This document shows, in pieces, positions 11,218 through 21,462 of a DNA stretch of 64,000 bases; position 1 is the stretch's first letter, and each line of letters starts with the position of its first letter. The DNA lies in contig NZ_CP027732.1 in the NCBI RefSeq assembly GCF_003852235.1, positions 1 to 64,000 of the forward strand, given 5' to 3'. A program made the position numbers and the translations under genes. The notes below the pieces were generated by a model. The model saw only the letters and a program-made list of their open reading frames with translations. It was not told the DNA's origin and ran no database searches. Source of the stretch: Pseudomonas sp. R4-35-07. GTDB lineage: Bacteria; Pseudomonadota; Gammaproteobacteria; Pseudomonadales; Pseudomonadaceae.

Positions 11218-13272
11218 TCAGCCCAGTACGGAAATGTCAGCGATGTTGATGAATAACCCACGCAGACGCGCCAGCATGGCGTAGCGGTTTTTCCGCACGC
11301 CGGCATCTTCGGCGTTGATCATCACCGCTTCGAAGAACGCATCCACCGGCTCACGCAGCGACGCCAACCGCGCCAACGCTTCGGCGTAGTTACGCTCGGC
11401 GATCAGCGGCTTCACGGCGTTTTCCGCCTTGGCGATAGCCGAGTTCAGCGAGAACTCCTTGGCGTCGGCGAACAGACCTGGGTCGACTTCGGCAGTGCCG
11501 AGGTTGTCGGCTTTGCTCAGCAGGTTCGATACACGTTTGTTCACGGCGGCCAGGGCATCGGCTTCCGGCAGCTTGCGGAACGCCTGTACGGCTTGTACGC
11601 GCTGGTCGAAGTCCAGCGCCGAACCCGGTTGCAGGGCACGTACCGACAGGTATACGGAAACGTCCACGCCCTCGTCCTCGTAACGTGCACGCAGGCGGTC
11701 GAACACGAACTCCAGCACTTGCTCGGCCAGGCCCGCTTGCTTGACCTTGGTACCGAACTGGCCGACGGCAAACACCACGGCCTGGGTCAGGTCGAGGTCC
11801 AGCTTCTTGTCGATCAGGATACGCAGCACGCCCAGGGCTGCACGGCGCAGGGCATACGGGTCTTTGCTGCCGGTAGGCAACATGCCGATACCGAAGATGC
11901 CGACCAGCGTGTCCAGCTTGTCAGCGATGGCCACGGCCGCGCCGGTCAGGGTGCTTGGCAGCTCGGCACCGGCACCACGCGGCATGTACTGCTCGTTCAG
12001 CGCCAGGGCCACGTCGTTCGGCTCGCCGTCGTTGAGGGCGTAGTAGTAACCGGCTACGCCTTGCATCTCAGGGAATTCGCCGACCATCTCGGTAGCCAGG
12101 TCGCACTTGGAAAGCAGGCCTGCGCGTGCGGCCCAGGCGGCGTCGCCACCAATGCGCGGCGCGATGTAGGCCGCCAGCTTGGAAACGCGCACGGCCTTGT
12201 CGTAGACGCTGCCGAGTTTTTCCTGGAACACCACGTTTTGCAGGCGCAGGTTGAAGTCTTCGAGCTTCTGCTTCTTGTCTTGCTTGAAGAAGAACTCGGC
12301 GTCAGTCAGGCGCGGACGCACGACTTTCTCGTTACCGGCGATGATCTGCTGTGGGTCCTTGCTCTCGATGTTGGCCACGGTGATAAAGCGCGGCAGCAAC
12401 TTGCCATCCACATCCAGCAGGCAGAAGTACTTCTGGTTGTCCTGCATGGTGGTGATCAGGGCTTCCTGCGGCACATCGAGGAAGCGTTCTTCGAACGAGC
12501 AGACCAGCGGCACGGGCCACTCAACCAGGGCGGTCACTTCGTCGAGCAGGCTTGGCGGCACGATGGCGGTGCCTTCCTGCAGGCGAGCCAGCTCTTCGGT
12601 GCGCTTGCTGATCAGCTCGCGACGCTCATTGGCGTCGGCCAGCACGTAGGCGGCGCGCAGGTCATCGAGGTAGCTGGCCGGCGAGGTGATGCGCACGCTC
12701 TGCGGATGGTGGAAGCGGTGGCCACGGGAATCGCGGCCGGCCTTCTGGGCGAGGATGGTGCACTCGATGACCTGGTCACCGAGCAGCATCACTAGCCATT
12801 GGGTTGGGCGTACGAACTCTTCCTTGCGAGCACCCCAGCGCATGCGCTTGGGGATTGGCAGGTCGTTCAGGGAATCTTCGACGATGGTCGGCAACAGGCT
12901 GGCCGTTGGCTTGCCGGCGATGACCTGGCTGAAACGCAGTTTCGGGCCGCTCTGGTCAATTTCGCTCAGCTCGACGCCGCACTTCTTGGCAAAGCCCAGT
13001 GCTGCCTGAGTCGGGTTGCCTTCGGCGTCGAACGCGGCCTGACGCGGCGGGCCATCCAGGTTGATATTGCGGTCCGGCTGCTGGGTTTCCAGCGCAGTGA
13101 GCAATACCGCCAGGCGGCGTGGCGCGGCGTAGACCTTTTTCGCGGCGAACTTCAGGCCGGCGCTGTGCAGGCCTTTTTCGATACCGGCCAGGAATGCATC
13201 GGCCAGGGTGTTCAATGCCTTTGGTGGCAGCTCTTCGGTGCCCAGTTCAACCAGGAAATCTTGAGCACTCAT
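11218..13272 (-). CDS. glyS: Glycyl-tRNA synthetase beta subunit
   Basis: The 684-residue beta chain of the alpha2beta2 glycyl-tRNA synthetase, which recognises tRNA-Gly. The N-terminus [20 protein letters not shown] and the motif HRFHHP are characteristic, and the C-terminal third resembles the anticodon-binding/DALR region ([21 protein letters not shown]). It overlaps the glyQ stop codon by four bases (ATGA), which indicates translational coupling and equal subunit production. The length is usual for the family. Confidence 0.97.
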   Translation of the reverse strand: MSAQDFLVELGTEELPPKALNTLADAFLAGIEKGLHSAGLKFAAKKVYAAPRRLAVLLTALETQQPDRNINLDGPPRQAAFDAEGNPTQAALGFAKKCGVELSEIDQSGPKLRFSQVIAGKPTASLLPTIVEDSLNDLPIPKRMRWGARKEEFVRPTQWLVMLLGDQVIECTILAQKAGRDSRGHRFHHPQSVRITSPASYLDDLRAAYVLADANERRELISKRTEELARLQEGTAIVPPSLLDEVTALVEWPVPLVCSFEERFLDVPQEALITTMQDNQKYFCLLDVDGKLLPRFITVANIESKDPQQIIAGNEKVVRPRLTDAEFFFKQDKKQKLEDFNLRLQNVVFQEKLGSVYDKAVRVSKLAAYIAPRIGGDAAWAARAGLLSKCDLATEMVGEFPEMQGVAGYYYALNDGEPNDVALALNEQYMPRGAGAELPSTLTGAAVAIADKLDTLVGIFGIGMLPTGSKDPYALRRAALGVLRILIDKKLDLDLTQAVVFAVGQFGTKVKQAGLAEQVLEFVFDRLRARYEDEGVDVSVYLSVRALQPGSALDFDQRVQAVQAFRKLPEADALAAVNKRVSNLLSKADNLGTAEVDPGLFADAKEFSLNSAIAKAENAVKPLIAERNYAEALARLASLREPVDAFFEAVMINAEDAGVRKNRYAMLARLRGLFINIADISVLG

Positions 13273-14222
13273 TGTGCAGCCTCCAGCTTAGCCAACACTT
13301 CATCACGCAAATCCGGGGTTGCCATCGGGAAGCCCAGCTTGGCGCGAGCCAGCAGGTAGGCTTGGGCGACGGAACGCGCCAGGGTGCGTACACGCAGGAT
13401 GTATTGCTGGCGCGCGGTTACCGAGATGGCACGGCGCGCGTCCAGCAGGTTGAAGGTATGGGACGCCTTCAACACCATTTCATAGCTTGGCAACGGCAGC
13501 GGCTGGTCGAGTTCGATCAGGCGCTTGGCTTCGCTTTCATAGAAGTCGAACAGTTCGAACAGCTTGTCGACGTTGGCGTGTTCGAAGTTGTAAGTGGACT
13601 GCTCCACTTCGTTCTGGTGGAACACGTCGCCGTAGGTGACCTTGCCGAACGGGCCGTCAGCCCACACCAGGTCGTAGACCGAGTCCACGCCTTGCAGGTA
13701 CATGGCCAGGCGCTCGAGGCCGTAGGTGATTTCGCCGGTTACCGGGTAGCACTCGATGCCGCCCGCTTGCTGGAAGTACGTGAATTGCGTCACTTCCATG
13801 CCGTTGAGCCACACTTCCCAGCCCAGGCCCCAAGCGCCAAGGGTCGGTGATTCCCAGTTGTCTTCGACAAAACGGATGTCGTGGACCAGTGGGTCCAGGC
13901 CGACATGTTTCAGCGAGCCCAGGTACAGTTCCTGGAAGTTGTCCGGGTTGGGCTTCAATACCACCTGGAACTGGTAGTAATGCTGCAGACGGTTCGGGTT
14001 CTCGCCGTAGCGGCCGTCAGTCGGGCGACGACTGGGCTGCACATAAGCGGCGTTCCAGGTTTCCGGGCCGATGGCCCGCAGGAATGTAGCGGTGTGGAAA
14101 GTGCCGGCGCCTACTTCCATATCGTAGGGCTGAAGTACCACACAACCTTGCTCGGCCCAGTATTGCTGGAGGGCGAGGATCAAGTCTTGGAAGGTACGCA
14201 CGGCTGGCGTAGGCTGGCTCAC
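13269..14222 (-). CDS. glyQ: Glycyl-tRNA synthetase alpha subunit
   Basis: The catalytic alpha chain, a class II aminoacyl-tRNA synthetase that activates glycine and charges tRNA-Gly with GlyS. The product includes [32 protein letters not shown] and [19 protein letters not shown]. The frame is open three codons further up to another GTG, but the GTG at 14222 is chosen because AGGTGA lies 5 bases before it and homologues begin MSQ; this gives 317 residues. It heads the minus-strand operon glyQ-glyS-gmhB-hdtS and is divergent from tag, with about 80 bases between the two starts. Confidence 0.95.
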   Translation of the reverse strand: MSQPTPAVRTFQDLILALQQYWAEQGCVVLQPYDMEVGAGTFHTATFLRAIGPETWNAAYVQPSRRPTDGRYGENPNRLQHYYQFQVVLKPNPDNFQELYLGSLKHVGLDPLVHDIRFVEDNWESPTLGAWGLGWEVWLNGMEVTQFTYFQQAGGIECYPVTGEITYGLERLAMYLQGVDSVYDLVWADGPFGKVTYGDVFHQNEVEQSTYNFEHANVDKLFELFDFYESEAKRLIELDQPLPLPSYEMVLKASHTFNLLDARRAISVTARQQYILRVRTLARSVAQAYLLARAKLGFPMATPDLRDEVLAKLEAAQ

Positions 14223-14303
14223 GAAATTCACCTGTTACTTGGGCTGCGATTTAAAGAGCGGGAGTATACCCGATTCGGCCCTGCCACCACTCCCTGGAGC
14301 CTT

Positions 14304-14861
14304 ATGCCACGCTGCTTTTGGTGTTCTGAAGATCCGCTGTACATGGCTTATCACGATCAAGAGTGGGGAACGCCGCTGCGCGATGCGCAGGGTTTGTTCG
14401 AGTTGCTTTTGCTCGAAGGGTTCCAGGCGGGCCTGTCCTGGATCACGGTTTTACGCAAACGCGAGCATTACCGGAAGGTCTTGTTCGGCTTTGATGCGCA
14501 GCGCCTGGCCAAGCTGACCGACGCTGAAATCGAAGCGCTGATGCAAGACCCGGGCATTGTGCGCAACCGTCTGAAGCTCAACGCCACACGCCGCAATGCC
14601 GCAGCCTGGCTGGCGCTGGAAGACCCTGTGGGTTTGCTCTGGTCGTTCGTCGGCGGCGTGCCCAAGGTCAATCACTTCAAGGATCGCAGCGAAGTCCCGG
14701 CAATTACGCCCGAGGCGCAAGCGATGAGCAAAGCCTTGAAAAAGGCCGGCTTCACCTTTGTCGGGCCGACCATCTGCTACGCGTTCATGCAGGCCTCGGG
14801 CATGGTCATGGACCACACTCAGGACTGCGACCGCTACGCGGACCTGGCCAACGCCGGTTAG
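14304..14861 (+). CDS. tag: DNA-3-methyladenine glycosylase I
   Basis: A 185-residue base-excision repair enzyme that removes 3-methyladenine from alkylated DNA. The N-terminus RCFWCSEDPLYMAYHDQEWG and the C-terminal MDHTQDCDRY contain the Cys and His residues that bind structural zinc in this family; the central FQAGLSWITVLRKR and NRLKLNATRRNA are typical. The frame is open far upstream on the opposite side of glyQ, but the ATG at 14304 has GGAG six bases before it and begins at the conserved zinc-binding end. The next gene starts 40 bases further on the same strand. Confidence 0.95.
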   Translation: MPRCFWCSEDPLYMAYHDQEWGTPLRDAQGLFELLLLEGFQAGLSWITVLRKREHYRKVLFGFDAQRLAKLTDAEIEALMQDPGIVRNRLKLNATRRNAAAWLALEDPVGLLWSFVGGVPKVNHFKDRSEVPAITPEAQAMSKALKKAGFTFVGPTICYAFMQASGMVMDHTQDCDRYADLANAG

Positions 14862-14901
14862 AATGCGCGCTTTGCGTACCACACACGATCAGGAGTGACC
14901 T

Positions 14902-15789
14902 GTGGAAAAGTTTAAAGGCGCCTTGCTGGTAGGCGCTCTTCGGTTGTTTGCCCTGCTGCCCTGGCGCGCCGTACAGGCCGTCGGCACGGGCATCGGCTGG
15001 ATCATGTGGAAAACCCCCAACCGCTCCCGCGACACGGTGCGGATCAACCTGTCCAAATGCTTCCCGGACATGGACCCGGCCGAGCGCGAGCGCCTGGTGG
15101 GCCGCAGCCTGATGGACATCGGCAAGTCATTGACCGAAAGCGCCTGTGCCTGGATCTGGCCGGCCCAGCGTTCCATCGACCTGGTGCGCGAAGTCGAAGG
15201 CCTGGAGGTGCTGCACGAGGCCTTGGCATCGGGTAAAGGCGTGGTGGGGATCACCAGCCACCTGGGCAACTGGGAAGTGCTGAATCATTTTTATTGCAGC
15301 CAGTGCAAGCCGATCATTTTCTATCGCCCGCCCAAGCTCAAGGCTGTTGACGACTTGTTGCGCAAGCAACGCGTGCAACTGGGCAACCGCGTGGCGGCTT
15401 CCACCAAGGAAGGCATTCTCAGCGTGATCAAGGAAGTGCGCAAAGGCGGCCAGGTGGGAATCCCTGCCGACCCCGAGCCAGCTGAATCCGCCGGGATCTT
15501 CGTGCCGTTCTTCGCGACCCAGGCACTGACCAGCAAGTTCGTACCGAACATGCTCGCGGGCCACAAGGCGGTCGGCGTGTTCCTGCACGCCCTGCGCCTG
15601 CCAGATGGCTCGGGCTACAAGGTGATCCTGGAAGCGGCCCCGGAAGACATGTACAGCACCGATACCGCCACGTCCTGCGCGGCGATGAGCAAGGTAGTGG
15701 AACGATATGTCGGCGCCTACCCAAGCCAGTACATGTGGAGCATGAAGCGCTTCAAGAAACGCCCGCCGGGCGAGGCGCGGTGGTACTGA
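14902..15789 (+). CDS. Lipid A secondary acyltransferase, HtrB/LpxL type
   Basis: A 295-residue inner-membrane acyltransferase of the LpxL/LpxM/HtrB family, which adds secondary acyl chains to lipid A. It has an N-terminal hydrophobic segment, the catalytic box SHLGNWE (HX4E form), and FYRPPK and IPADPEP motifs; the end YMWSMKRFKKRP is typical. It starts with GTG preceded by CAGGAGTGACCT. Its place after tag is the conserved pseudomonad position of a gene called htrB1 in P. aeruginosa; the exact acyl chain used cannot be read from the sequence. A REP pair follows its stop. Confidence 0.9.
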   Translation: MEKFKGALLVGALRLFALLPWRAVQAVGTGIGWIMWKTPNRSRDTVRINLSKCFPDMDPAERERLVGRSLMDIGKSLTESACAWIWPAQRSIDLVREVEGLEVLHEALASGKGVVGITSHLGNWEVLNHFYCSQCKPIIFYRPPKLKAVDDLLRKQRVQLGNRVAASTKEGILSVIKEVRKGGQVGIPADPEPAESAGIFVPFFATQALTSKFVPNMLAGHKAVGVFLHALRLPDGSGYKVILEAAPEDMYSTDTATSCAAMSKVVERYVGAYPSQYMWSMKRFKKRPPGEARWY

Positions 15790-15821
15790 TTCACACCTGA
15801 CTCAAGACCACCAAAAAACCA

Positions 15822-15912
15822 ATGTGGGAGGGGGCTTGCTCCCGATGGCGGTGGTTCAGTCAACTATGCATTGGCTGACACACTGCTATCGGGGGCAAGC
15901 CCCCTCCCACAT
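15822..15912. repeat. Paired REP repeat (GTGGGAGGGGGCTTGC family)
   Basis: Two inverted copies of the element beginning ATGTGGGAGGGGGCTTGC and ending GCAAGCCCCCTCCCACAT flank a variable centre. It lies between the convergent htrB-like and TPR genes. This is the REPIN type of repeat common in the P. fluorescens group. Confidence 0.92.
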
Positions 15913-15924
15913 TTTGATCTGCGT

Positions 15925-16236
15925 TCAGGCTTGGCGGTCGAGTTTCTTCAGGAACACCGTCATCTCTTTTTCGGCCTGTTTGTCGCCATGGGTCTGGGCC
16001 GCCTGTATGCCTCTTTCCCACGCGTCTCGTGCGGCAGCGTTATCACCCTGCCCCAACTGCGCCTTGCCCAACAACTTCCAGGCCGCCGAATACTTAGGGT
16101 CGAACTCGACACATTTCTGTAGGTGCTCGGCCGCCTTGGCGTGGTCCTTCAGATCCAGATAACCCTTGCCTAAGCCAAACCTTAGCAGCGAATTATCCGC
16201 GCCCTTGGCGAGCATTTTCTCCAGGGATTCGAGCAT
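15925..16236 (-). CDS. Small tetratricopeptide-repeat protein
   Basis: A protein of about 103 residues made of TPR helices: LLRFGLGKGYLDLKDHAKAA, HLQKCVEFDPKYSAAWKLLG and AQLGQGDNAAARDAWERGI. TPRs form protein-binding scaffolds; no catalytic motif or signal peptide is seen, so it is presumably cytosolic. A GTG at 16245 is also in frame, but the ATG at 16236 has GGAG eight bases upstream and is preferred. It lies 18 bases after trkA on the same strand and is probably the last gene of that operon. The partner is unknown. Confidence 0.85.
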   Translation of the reverse strand: MLESLEKMLAKGADNSLLRFGLGKGYLDLKDHAKAAEHLQKCVEFDPKYSAAWKLLGKAQLGQGDNAAARDAWERGIQAAQTHGDKQAEKEMTVFLKKLDRQA

Positions 16237-16254
16237 GTCGGTCACTCCGTTTGA

Positions 16255-17628
16255 TCAGAAAAAGCTCAACCCCACGTGGAACAGCTTCTCCACATCACGG
16301 ATATGTTTCTTGTCCACCAGGAACAGGATCACATGGTCACCGGTGGCGATCACCGTATCGTCGTGGGCGATGATCACTTCTTCATCGCGAATGATTGCGC
16401 CGATGGTGGTGCCAGGTGGCAAGCCGATATCACGGATCGCCCTGCCGATGACCTTGCTCGACTTCGAGTCGCCATGGGCAATCGCCTCGATCGCCTCCGC
16501 CGCGCCACGGCGCAGGGAGTGCACGCTGACGATGTCGCCACGGCGCACATGCGCGAGCAACGTGCCGATGGTCGCCAATTGCGGGCTGATGGCGATGTCG
16601 ATATCGCCGCCCTGGATCAGGTCGACATACGCCGGGTTGTTGATGATGGTCATCACCTTCTTCGCTCCCAGCCGCTTGGCCAGCAGCGAGGACATGATGT
16701 TGGCCTCGTCATCGTTGGTCAGCGCCAGGAAAATATCGGCGTCGGCGATGTTTTCTTCCATCAGCAGGTCGCGATCCGAGGCGCTGCCTTGCAGTACCAC
16801 GGTGCTGTCGAGGGTGTCGGACAAATGCCGGCAGCGCGCCGGGCTCATCTCGATGATCTTCACCTGATAACGGCTTTCGATGGCCTCGGCCAGGCGCTCG
16901 CCGATCTGCCCGCCGCCTGCGATGACGATGCGTTTATAGGTTTCGTCGAGCCGGCGCATTTCGCTCATCACTGCACGAATATTGGCCTTGGCCGCGATGA
17001 AAAACACTTCGTCATCGGCTTCGATCACGGTGTCGCCCTGGGGCAGGATCGGCCGGTCACGTCGGAAAATCGCCGCCACGCGGGTTTCCACATTCGGCAT
17101 GTGTTCGCGCAGTTGGCGCAGTTGCTGGCCCACCAGCGGCCCGCCGTAATAGGCTTTTACCGCGACCAGCTGCGCCTTGCCTCCGGCGAAGTCGATCACC
17201 TGCAAGGCACCCGGAATTTCGATCAGGCGCTTGATGTAGTGAGTGACCACCTGTTCCGGGCTGATCAGCACGTCCACCGGAATGGCGTCGTTGTCGAACA
17301 GGCCGGCGCGGGTCAGGTAGGCCGCTTCGCGGACACGGGCGATCTTGGTCGGGGTGTGGAACAGCGTGTGGGCGACCTGGCAGGCGACCATATTGGTTTC
17401 GTCGCTATTGGTGACCGCGACGAGCATGTCGGCATCGTCGGCGCCGGCTTGACGCAGCACGGTCGGGAACGACGCACGGCCTTGTACCGTGCGGATGTCC
17501 AGGCGGTCGCCCAGATTGCGCAGGCGCTCGGCATCGGTGTCGACCACGGTGATGTCGTTGGCTTCACTGGCCAAATGTTCAGCCAGCGTGCCACCGACCT
17601 GCCCTGCCCCAAGGATGATGATTTTCAT
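16255..17628 (-). CDS. trkA: Trk potassium uptake system NAD-binding subunit TrkA
   Basis: A 457-residue cytoplasmic peripheral protein that gates the Trk potassium channel. It is a tandem of two RCK units, each with an NAD-binding Rossmann fold ([19 protein letters not shown] at the N-terminus; [16 protein letters not shown] near residue 235) followed by TrkA-C domains. The frame follows rsmB after 22 bases, in the conserved order def-fmt-rsmB-trkA. The channel subunit TrkH is not in the window. A degenerate parS-like core (CCACGTGG) lies within its last codons. Confidence 0.96.
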   Translation of the reverse strand: MKIIILGAGQVGGTLAEHLASEANDITVVDTDAERLRNLGDRLDIRTVQGRASFPTVLRQAGADDADMLVAVTNSDETNMVACQVAHTLFHTPTKIARVREAAYLTRAGLFDNDAIPVDVLISPEQVVTHYIKRLIEIPGALQVIDFAGGKAQLVAVKAYYGGPLVGQQLRQLREHMPNVETRVAAIFRRDRPILPQGDTVIEADDEVFFIAAKANIRAVMSEMRRLDETYKRIVIAGGGQIGERLAEAIESRYQVKIIEMSPARCRHLSDTLDSTVVLQGSASDRDLLMEENIADADIFLALTNDDEANIMSSLLAKRLGAKKVMTIINNPAYVDLIQGGDIDIAISPQLATIGTLLAHVRRGDIVSVHSLRRGAAEAIEAIAHGDSKSSKVIGRAIRDIGLPPGTTIGAIIRDEEVIIAHDDTVIATGDHVILFLVDKKHIRDVEKLFHVGLSFF

Positions 17629-17650
17629 CCGGTCACTCCCTTAAACCCAT

Positions 17651-18961
17651 TCAGCCGCGCGCGGCGGCGATCTTGATCAGTTTGGCGTAGTAGAAGCCAT
17701 CATGCCCGCCTTCCTGCGCGAGCAGTTGCCGGCCGTGCGGTTGCTTGATGCCGGCCGTGGTCGCAAGGTCCAGCTCCCGCGCGCCGCTGGTGCGGGCAAG
17801 GAAGGCTTGGATAACCTCGGTATTCTCGGTGGGCAAGGTGGAGCAGGTGGCGTACAGCAGGATGCCGCCGACTTCCAGGGTCGGCCATAGCGCGTCGAGC
17901 AGTTCGCCTTGCAGCACGGCCAGGGCGGCGATGTCGTCGGGCTGGCGGGTCAGCTTGATGTCCGGATGACGACGGATCACGCCGGTGGCCGAACACGGCG
18001 CGTCCAGCAGGATGCGCTGGAACGGTTTGCCATCCCACCAGGTGGCGGTGTCGCGGCCGTCGGCGGCGATCAGCTCGGCGCTGAGGCCCAGGCGTGCGAG
18101 GTTCTCGCGCACGCGCACCAGGCGTTTGGCTTCCAGGTCGACGGCAACTACGCCGCCCAAGTCCTTTTCGACCTCCAGGATGTGACAAGTCTTACCGCCA
18201 GGCGCGCAGCAGGCGTCCAGTACGCGTTGGCCGGGCGCCAGGTCGAGCAGGTCGGCGGCCAATTGCGCGGCCTCGTCCTGCACGCTGATCCAGCCTTCGG
18301 CAAAGCCCGGCAGGCTGCGCACGTCGGCGGCGGCCTCAAGCACGATGCCATCGATGCTGTACACACATGGCGCGGCGTTGATGCCGGCCTCGCTGAGCAA
18401 TTGCAGATAGGCGTCGCGGCTATGATGGCGCCGGTTGACCCGCAGGATCATCGGCGGGTGTGCATTGTTGGCAGCGCAGATGGCTTCCCATTGTTCGGGC
18501 CAGAAGGCCTTCAGGGATTTTTGCAGCCAGCGTGGATGCGCGGTACGCACCACCGGGTCATGTTCCAGCTCGGCCAGCAGCGCTTCGCTTTCGCGCTGGG
18601 CGCGGCGCAACACGGCATTGAGCAGGGCCTTGGCCCAGGGCTTTTTCAGCTTGTCGGCGCAACCAACCGTTTCACCAATGGCGGCGTGGGCCGGCACGCG
18701 GGTGTAGAGCAACTGGTAGAGACCCACCAGCAACAGCGCCTCGACGTCAGCGTCCGCCGCCTTGAACGGCTTTTGCAGCAGCTTGGCTGCCAGCGCCGAC
18801 AAGCGTGGTTGCCAACGGGCGGTGCCGAACGCCAAGTCCTGGGTGAAACCGCGATCGCGGTCTTCAACCTTATCCAGTTGCGTGGGTAACGAACTGTTCA
18901 GCGACGCTTTGCCGTTGAGCACGGCGGCGAGGGCCTTGGCGGCGGCCAGACGCGGGTTCAT
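17651..18961 (-). CDS. rsmB: 16S rRNA (cytosine-967-C5)-methyltransferase RsmB
   Basis: A 436-residue SAM-dependent methyltransferase that modifies C967 of 16S rRNA. The N-terminal NusB-like domain ([36 protein letters not shown]) is followed by the NOL1/NOP2/Sun catalytic domain with [15 protein letters not shown] (SAM binding), [17 protein letters not shown] and the catalytic cysteine in YATCST. The ATG overlaps the fmt stop by four bases, indicating coupled translation. Complete and of normal length. Confidence 0.96.
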   Translation of the reverse strand: MNPRLAAAKALAAVLNGKASLNSSLPTQLDKVEDRDRGFTQDLAFGTARWQPRLSALAAKLLQKPFKAADADVEALLLVGLYQLLYTRVPAHAAIGETVGCADKLKKPWAKALLNAVLRRAQRESEALLAELEHDPVVRTAHPRWLQKSLKAFWPEQWEAICAANNAHPPMILRVNRRHHSRDAYLQLLSEAGINAAPCVYSIDGIVLEAAADVRSLPGFAEGWISVQDEAAQLAADLLDLAPGQRVLDACCAPGGKTCHILEVEKDLGGVVAVDLEAKRLVRVRENLARLGLSAELIAADGRDTATWWDGKPFQRILLDAPCSATGVIRRHPDIKLTRQPDDIAALAVLQGELLDALWPTLEVGGILLYATCSTLPTENTEVIQAFLARTSGARELDLATTAGIKQPHGRQLLAQEGGHDGFYYAKLIKIAAARG

Positions 18962-19911
18962 TGGGCGACCACGCCGAGAACGGTGCCCAGGGCAAACTTC
19001 TCACGACGGCTGTTGAACAAATCGCTGAAATTCAGCGCCTTGCCACCGGGCAATTGCAGACGGGTCAGGCACAGCGCTTGTTCGCCGCACGCCACCAACA
19101 GGCCGTCTTTGCTGGCGCCGATGATTTCACCCGGAGCGCCTGTACCCTCGGTCAGGCTCGCGGCCAGCACTTTCAAGGCTTCGCCGTTGAGCGTGCTGTG
19201 GCAGACAGGCCATGGGTTGAACGCACGCACCAGGCGCTCAAGCTCCACGGCCGGGCGGCTCCAGTCAATGCGGGCTTCGTCTTTGTTCAGTTTGTGGGCG
19301 TAGGTGGCGAGGCTGTCGTCCTGCACCTCGCCTTCCAGGGTGCCGGCAGCGAGACCAGCGATGGCCTGGATGACGGCCGGCGGGCCCATTTCAGCCAGGC
19401 GATCGTGCAGGCTGCCGCCGGTGTCTTGGGCAGTGATCGGCGTGGTGACTTTGAGCAGCATCGGGCCGGTGTCCAGCCCTGCTTCCATGCGCATGACGGT
19501 CACGCCGCTTTCGCTGTCGCCGGCTTGCACCGCGCGCTGGATCGGCGCCGCGCCGCGCCAGCGTGGCAGCAACGAAGCGTGGCTGTTGATGCAACCCAGG
19601 CGCGGGATATCGAGTACGGCTTGGGGCAGGATCAAACCGTAGGCGACGACCACCAGCAGGTCCGGCTTGAGCGCGGCCAGTTCGGCCTGGGCGTCGGCAT
19701 TGCGCAGGGTCGGTGGTTGCAGCACGGTAATATTGTGCTCCAGCGCCAGCTGCTTGACCGGGCTGGGCATCAGTTTTTGCCCGCGCCCGGCCGGGCGATC
19801 CGGCTGGGTGTACACCGCGACGATTTCATAAGGGCTGGCAAGCAGCGCCTTGAGGTGTTCGGCGGCAAATTCGGGTGTACCGGCAAAAACAATGCGCAGT
19901 GGCTCGGTCAT
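18958..19911 (-). CDS. fmt: Methionyl-tRNA formyltransferase
   Basis: A 317-residue enzyme that formylates the initiator Met-tRNA using 10-formyl-THF. The Rossmann-type N-terminus ([19 protein letters not shown]), the catalytic stretch [20 protein letters not shown] and the typical DTGPMLLK and [10 protein letters not shown] segments are present. It lies downstream of def, whose product removes the formyl group later, and overlaps rsmB. A hairpin terminator separates it from def, so it may have a separate promoter in addition to read-through. Confidence 0.97.
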   Translation of the reverse strand: MTEPLRIVFAGTPEFAAEHLKALLASPYEIVAVYTQPDRPAGRGQKLMPSPVKQLALEHNITVLQPPTLRNADAQAELAALKPDLLVVVAYGLILPQAVLDIPRLGCINSHASLLPRWRGAAPIQRAVQAGDSESGVTVMRMEAGLDTGPMLLKVTTPITAQDTGGSLHDRLAEMGPPAVIQAIAGLAAGTLEGEVQDDSLATYAHKLNKDEARIDWSRPAVELERLVRAFNPWPVCHSTLNGEALKVLAASLTEGTGAPGEIIGASKDGLLVACGEQALCLTRLQLPGGKALNFSDLFNSRREKFALGTVLGVVAQ

Positions 19912-19941
19912 CGGAGTTCTCGGTTAAAAGCAGTCACAAAA

Positions 19942-19966
19942 GAAAAAGGCTTGCCGCAGCAAGCCT
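19942..19966 (-). terminator. Intrinsic terminator between def and fmt
   Basis: Read on the minus strand, AGGCTTGC and GCAAGCCT form an 8-base stem with a 4-base loop, followed by a run of five T. It lies just after the def stop and before fmt, so it may limit read-through within what is normally one operon. Confidence 0.75.
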
Positions 19967-19980
19967 CTGGAAGGAGGGCA

Positions 19981-20487
19981 TCAAGCTTGCTGGCGATGCT
20001 TTTTTTCCAGCTTCTTCTTGATCCGGTCACGTTTGAGCGTGGACAGGTAATCGACAAACAGCTTGCCGTTGAGGTGGTCGCACTCGTGCTGGATGCACAC
20101 CGCCAACAGGCCTTCGGCAATCAGCTCGAACGGCTTGCCGTCGCGGTCCAGGGCCTTGATCTTAACGCGCAATGGGCGTTCGACGTTCTCGTAGAACTCC
20201 GGCACCGACAGGCAACCTTCCTGGTATTCGCCCATCTCGTCGGTCAGCGGTTCGAACTCGGGGTTGATGTACACCCGCGGTTCGCTGCGATCTTCGGAGA
20301 GGTCCATGACCACGACGCGCAGGTGCACGTTGACCTGGGTCGCGGCGAGGCCGATGCCCGGGGCTTCATACATTGTTTCAAACATGTCATCGACCAACTG
20401 ACGAACCTTGTCGTCCACTACGGCCACCGGCTTGGCGATCGTGCGCAGGCGCGAGTCGGGAAATTCGAGGATGTTCAAAATAGCCAT
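19981..20487 (-). CDS. def: Peptide deformylase
   Basis: A 168-residue metallo-enzyme that removes the N-formyl group from nascent proteins. All three family motifs are present: [17 protein letters not shown] and QHECDHLNG, the latter two giving the metal-binding Cys and the two His residues with the catalytic Glu. It is divergent from the TsaP-like gene, with 135 bases between starts, and is followed by fmt after a hairpin. The actinonin-sensitive bacterial type is expected. Confidence 0.97.
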   Translation of the reverse strand: MAILNILEFPDSRLRTIAKPVAVVDDKVRQLVDDMFETMYEAPGIGLAATQVNVHLRVVVMDLSEDRSEPRVYINPEFEPLTDEMGEYQEGCLSVPEFYENVERPLRVKIKALDRDGKPFELIAEGLLAVCIQHECDHLNGKLFVDYLSTLKRDRIKKKLEKKHRQQA

Positions 20488-20622
20488 AAGCGTAATTGCT
20501 GCACATGTGAGGTAGAGGCAAATCGGCGGTGGGATGGACCCAGGCAGCCGGTGTGAAACGTTCGAAAGCCGCGAAGGCTATGGCGTTTCACGCGAACGCA
20601 CATAATAAAGGAGATTGACCCC

Positions 20623-21399
20623 ATGAGGAAATCGCTACTCGTCTTGCTGCTGTGGGCCCCGTTCGCCGTGGCGCTGATTCCCCAGCCCGGCCAGCGCCTG
20701 GATTCTTCCACGCAAAAGGCTATCCAGGGCTTCTTGCTGCACAACCGCATACTCGACTCGCCCCAGGAACTGGACAACGCGCCCTATATCGTTGCCTCCG
20801 ATGCCGGGCGCGTGCTGGGCGCCACGGGTGAACGCATCTATGCCAGAGGCAGCCTGGACCCGGCCCAGCCGAGCTATGGGATCTTCCGCCGAGGCAGGGT
20901 CTACACCGACCCCAACACTCGGGAATTGCTTGGGGTCAACGCTGACGACATCGGCACCGCGCGCTTTTTGCTGGCCGATGACCTGACCACCCTGGCCGTG
21001 CAAAGGGTGACCCAGGAAGTGCGCCCAGGCGACCGTTTGCTGCGCGCCGAACCCGACGTCGGCCTGGCGGACCTGAAAACCCCTGCAACTGCACCCTTCG
21101 TTGAAGGGCACATCATCGACATCCCCAAGGGGGTCACGCAGATCGGCGTGCTGGATACGGTGACCCTGAACAAGGGACGCCGCGATGGCTTGGTCGAAGG
21201 CCAATTGCTTACGGTGATTCGGGCTGGCGCCTCGGTGCGCGATGCGCTTACCGGTAGCCCGACGAGACTCCCGGAGGTTCGCGCCGGCACGCTGCTGGTG
21301 TTTCGCACCTATGAAAAGCTCAGCTATGCCCTGGTGCTCAGTGCGTCCCGCTCCCTGGCGGTAATGGACCGGTTCGAGAGCGCCGATCAAACGCAATAA
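20623..21399 (+). CDS. TsaP-like exported protein lacking the LysM domain
   Basis: A 258-residue protein with a Sec signal peptide (MRKSLLVLLLWAPFAVA) directly followed by the C-terminal part of TsaP/PA0020-type proteins (FLLHNRILDSPQELDNAPYI, GERIYARG, YGIFRRGRVYTDP, IIDIPKGVTQIGVLDTVTLN, AGTLLVFRTYEKLSYALVL, RSLAVMDRF). TsaP homologues normally have an N-terminal LysM domain for peptidoglycan binding between these two parts and are about 80 residues longer; no LysM sequence is seen in or before this frame. AAGGAGATT precedes the ATG, so the start is sound. It occupies the conserved tsaP site between def and dprA. In other species TsaP supports the type IV pilus secretin; here that role is uncertain. 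Confidence 0.85.
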   Translation: MRKSLLVLLLWAPFAVALIPQPGQRLDSSTQKAIQGFLLHNRILDSPQELDNAPYIVASDAGRVLGATGERIYARGSLDPAQPSYGIFRRGRVYTDPNTRELLGVNADDIGTARFLLADDLTTLAVQRVTQEVRPGDRLLRAEPDVGLADLKTPATAPFVEGHIIDIPKGVTQIGVLDTVTLNKGRRDGLVEGQLLTVIRAGASVRDALTGSPTRLPEVRAGTLLVFRTYEKLSYALVLSASRSLAVMDRFESADQTQ

Positions 21400-21462
21400 A
21401 TAGCCTGCTAAATAAGTTACCAACAGAGTTATCCACAGCTTGTTCCGGTCAAGGATGATCAT

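Noticed and set aside
11593..12795. 400-codon plus-strand frame opposite glyS
   Set aside because: Antisense to a highly conserved synthetase; composition and lack of motifs show a shadow frame.
13881..14303. N-terminal extension of tag across the start of glyQ
   Set aside because: The extension is antisense to glyQ and not homologous to Tag; the ATG at 14304 has a proper ribosome-binding site.
18961..20556. 531-codon plus-strand frame opposite fmt and def
   Set aside because: Runs across two real genes and their terminator on the other strand; no start signal.
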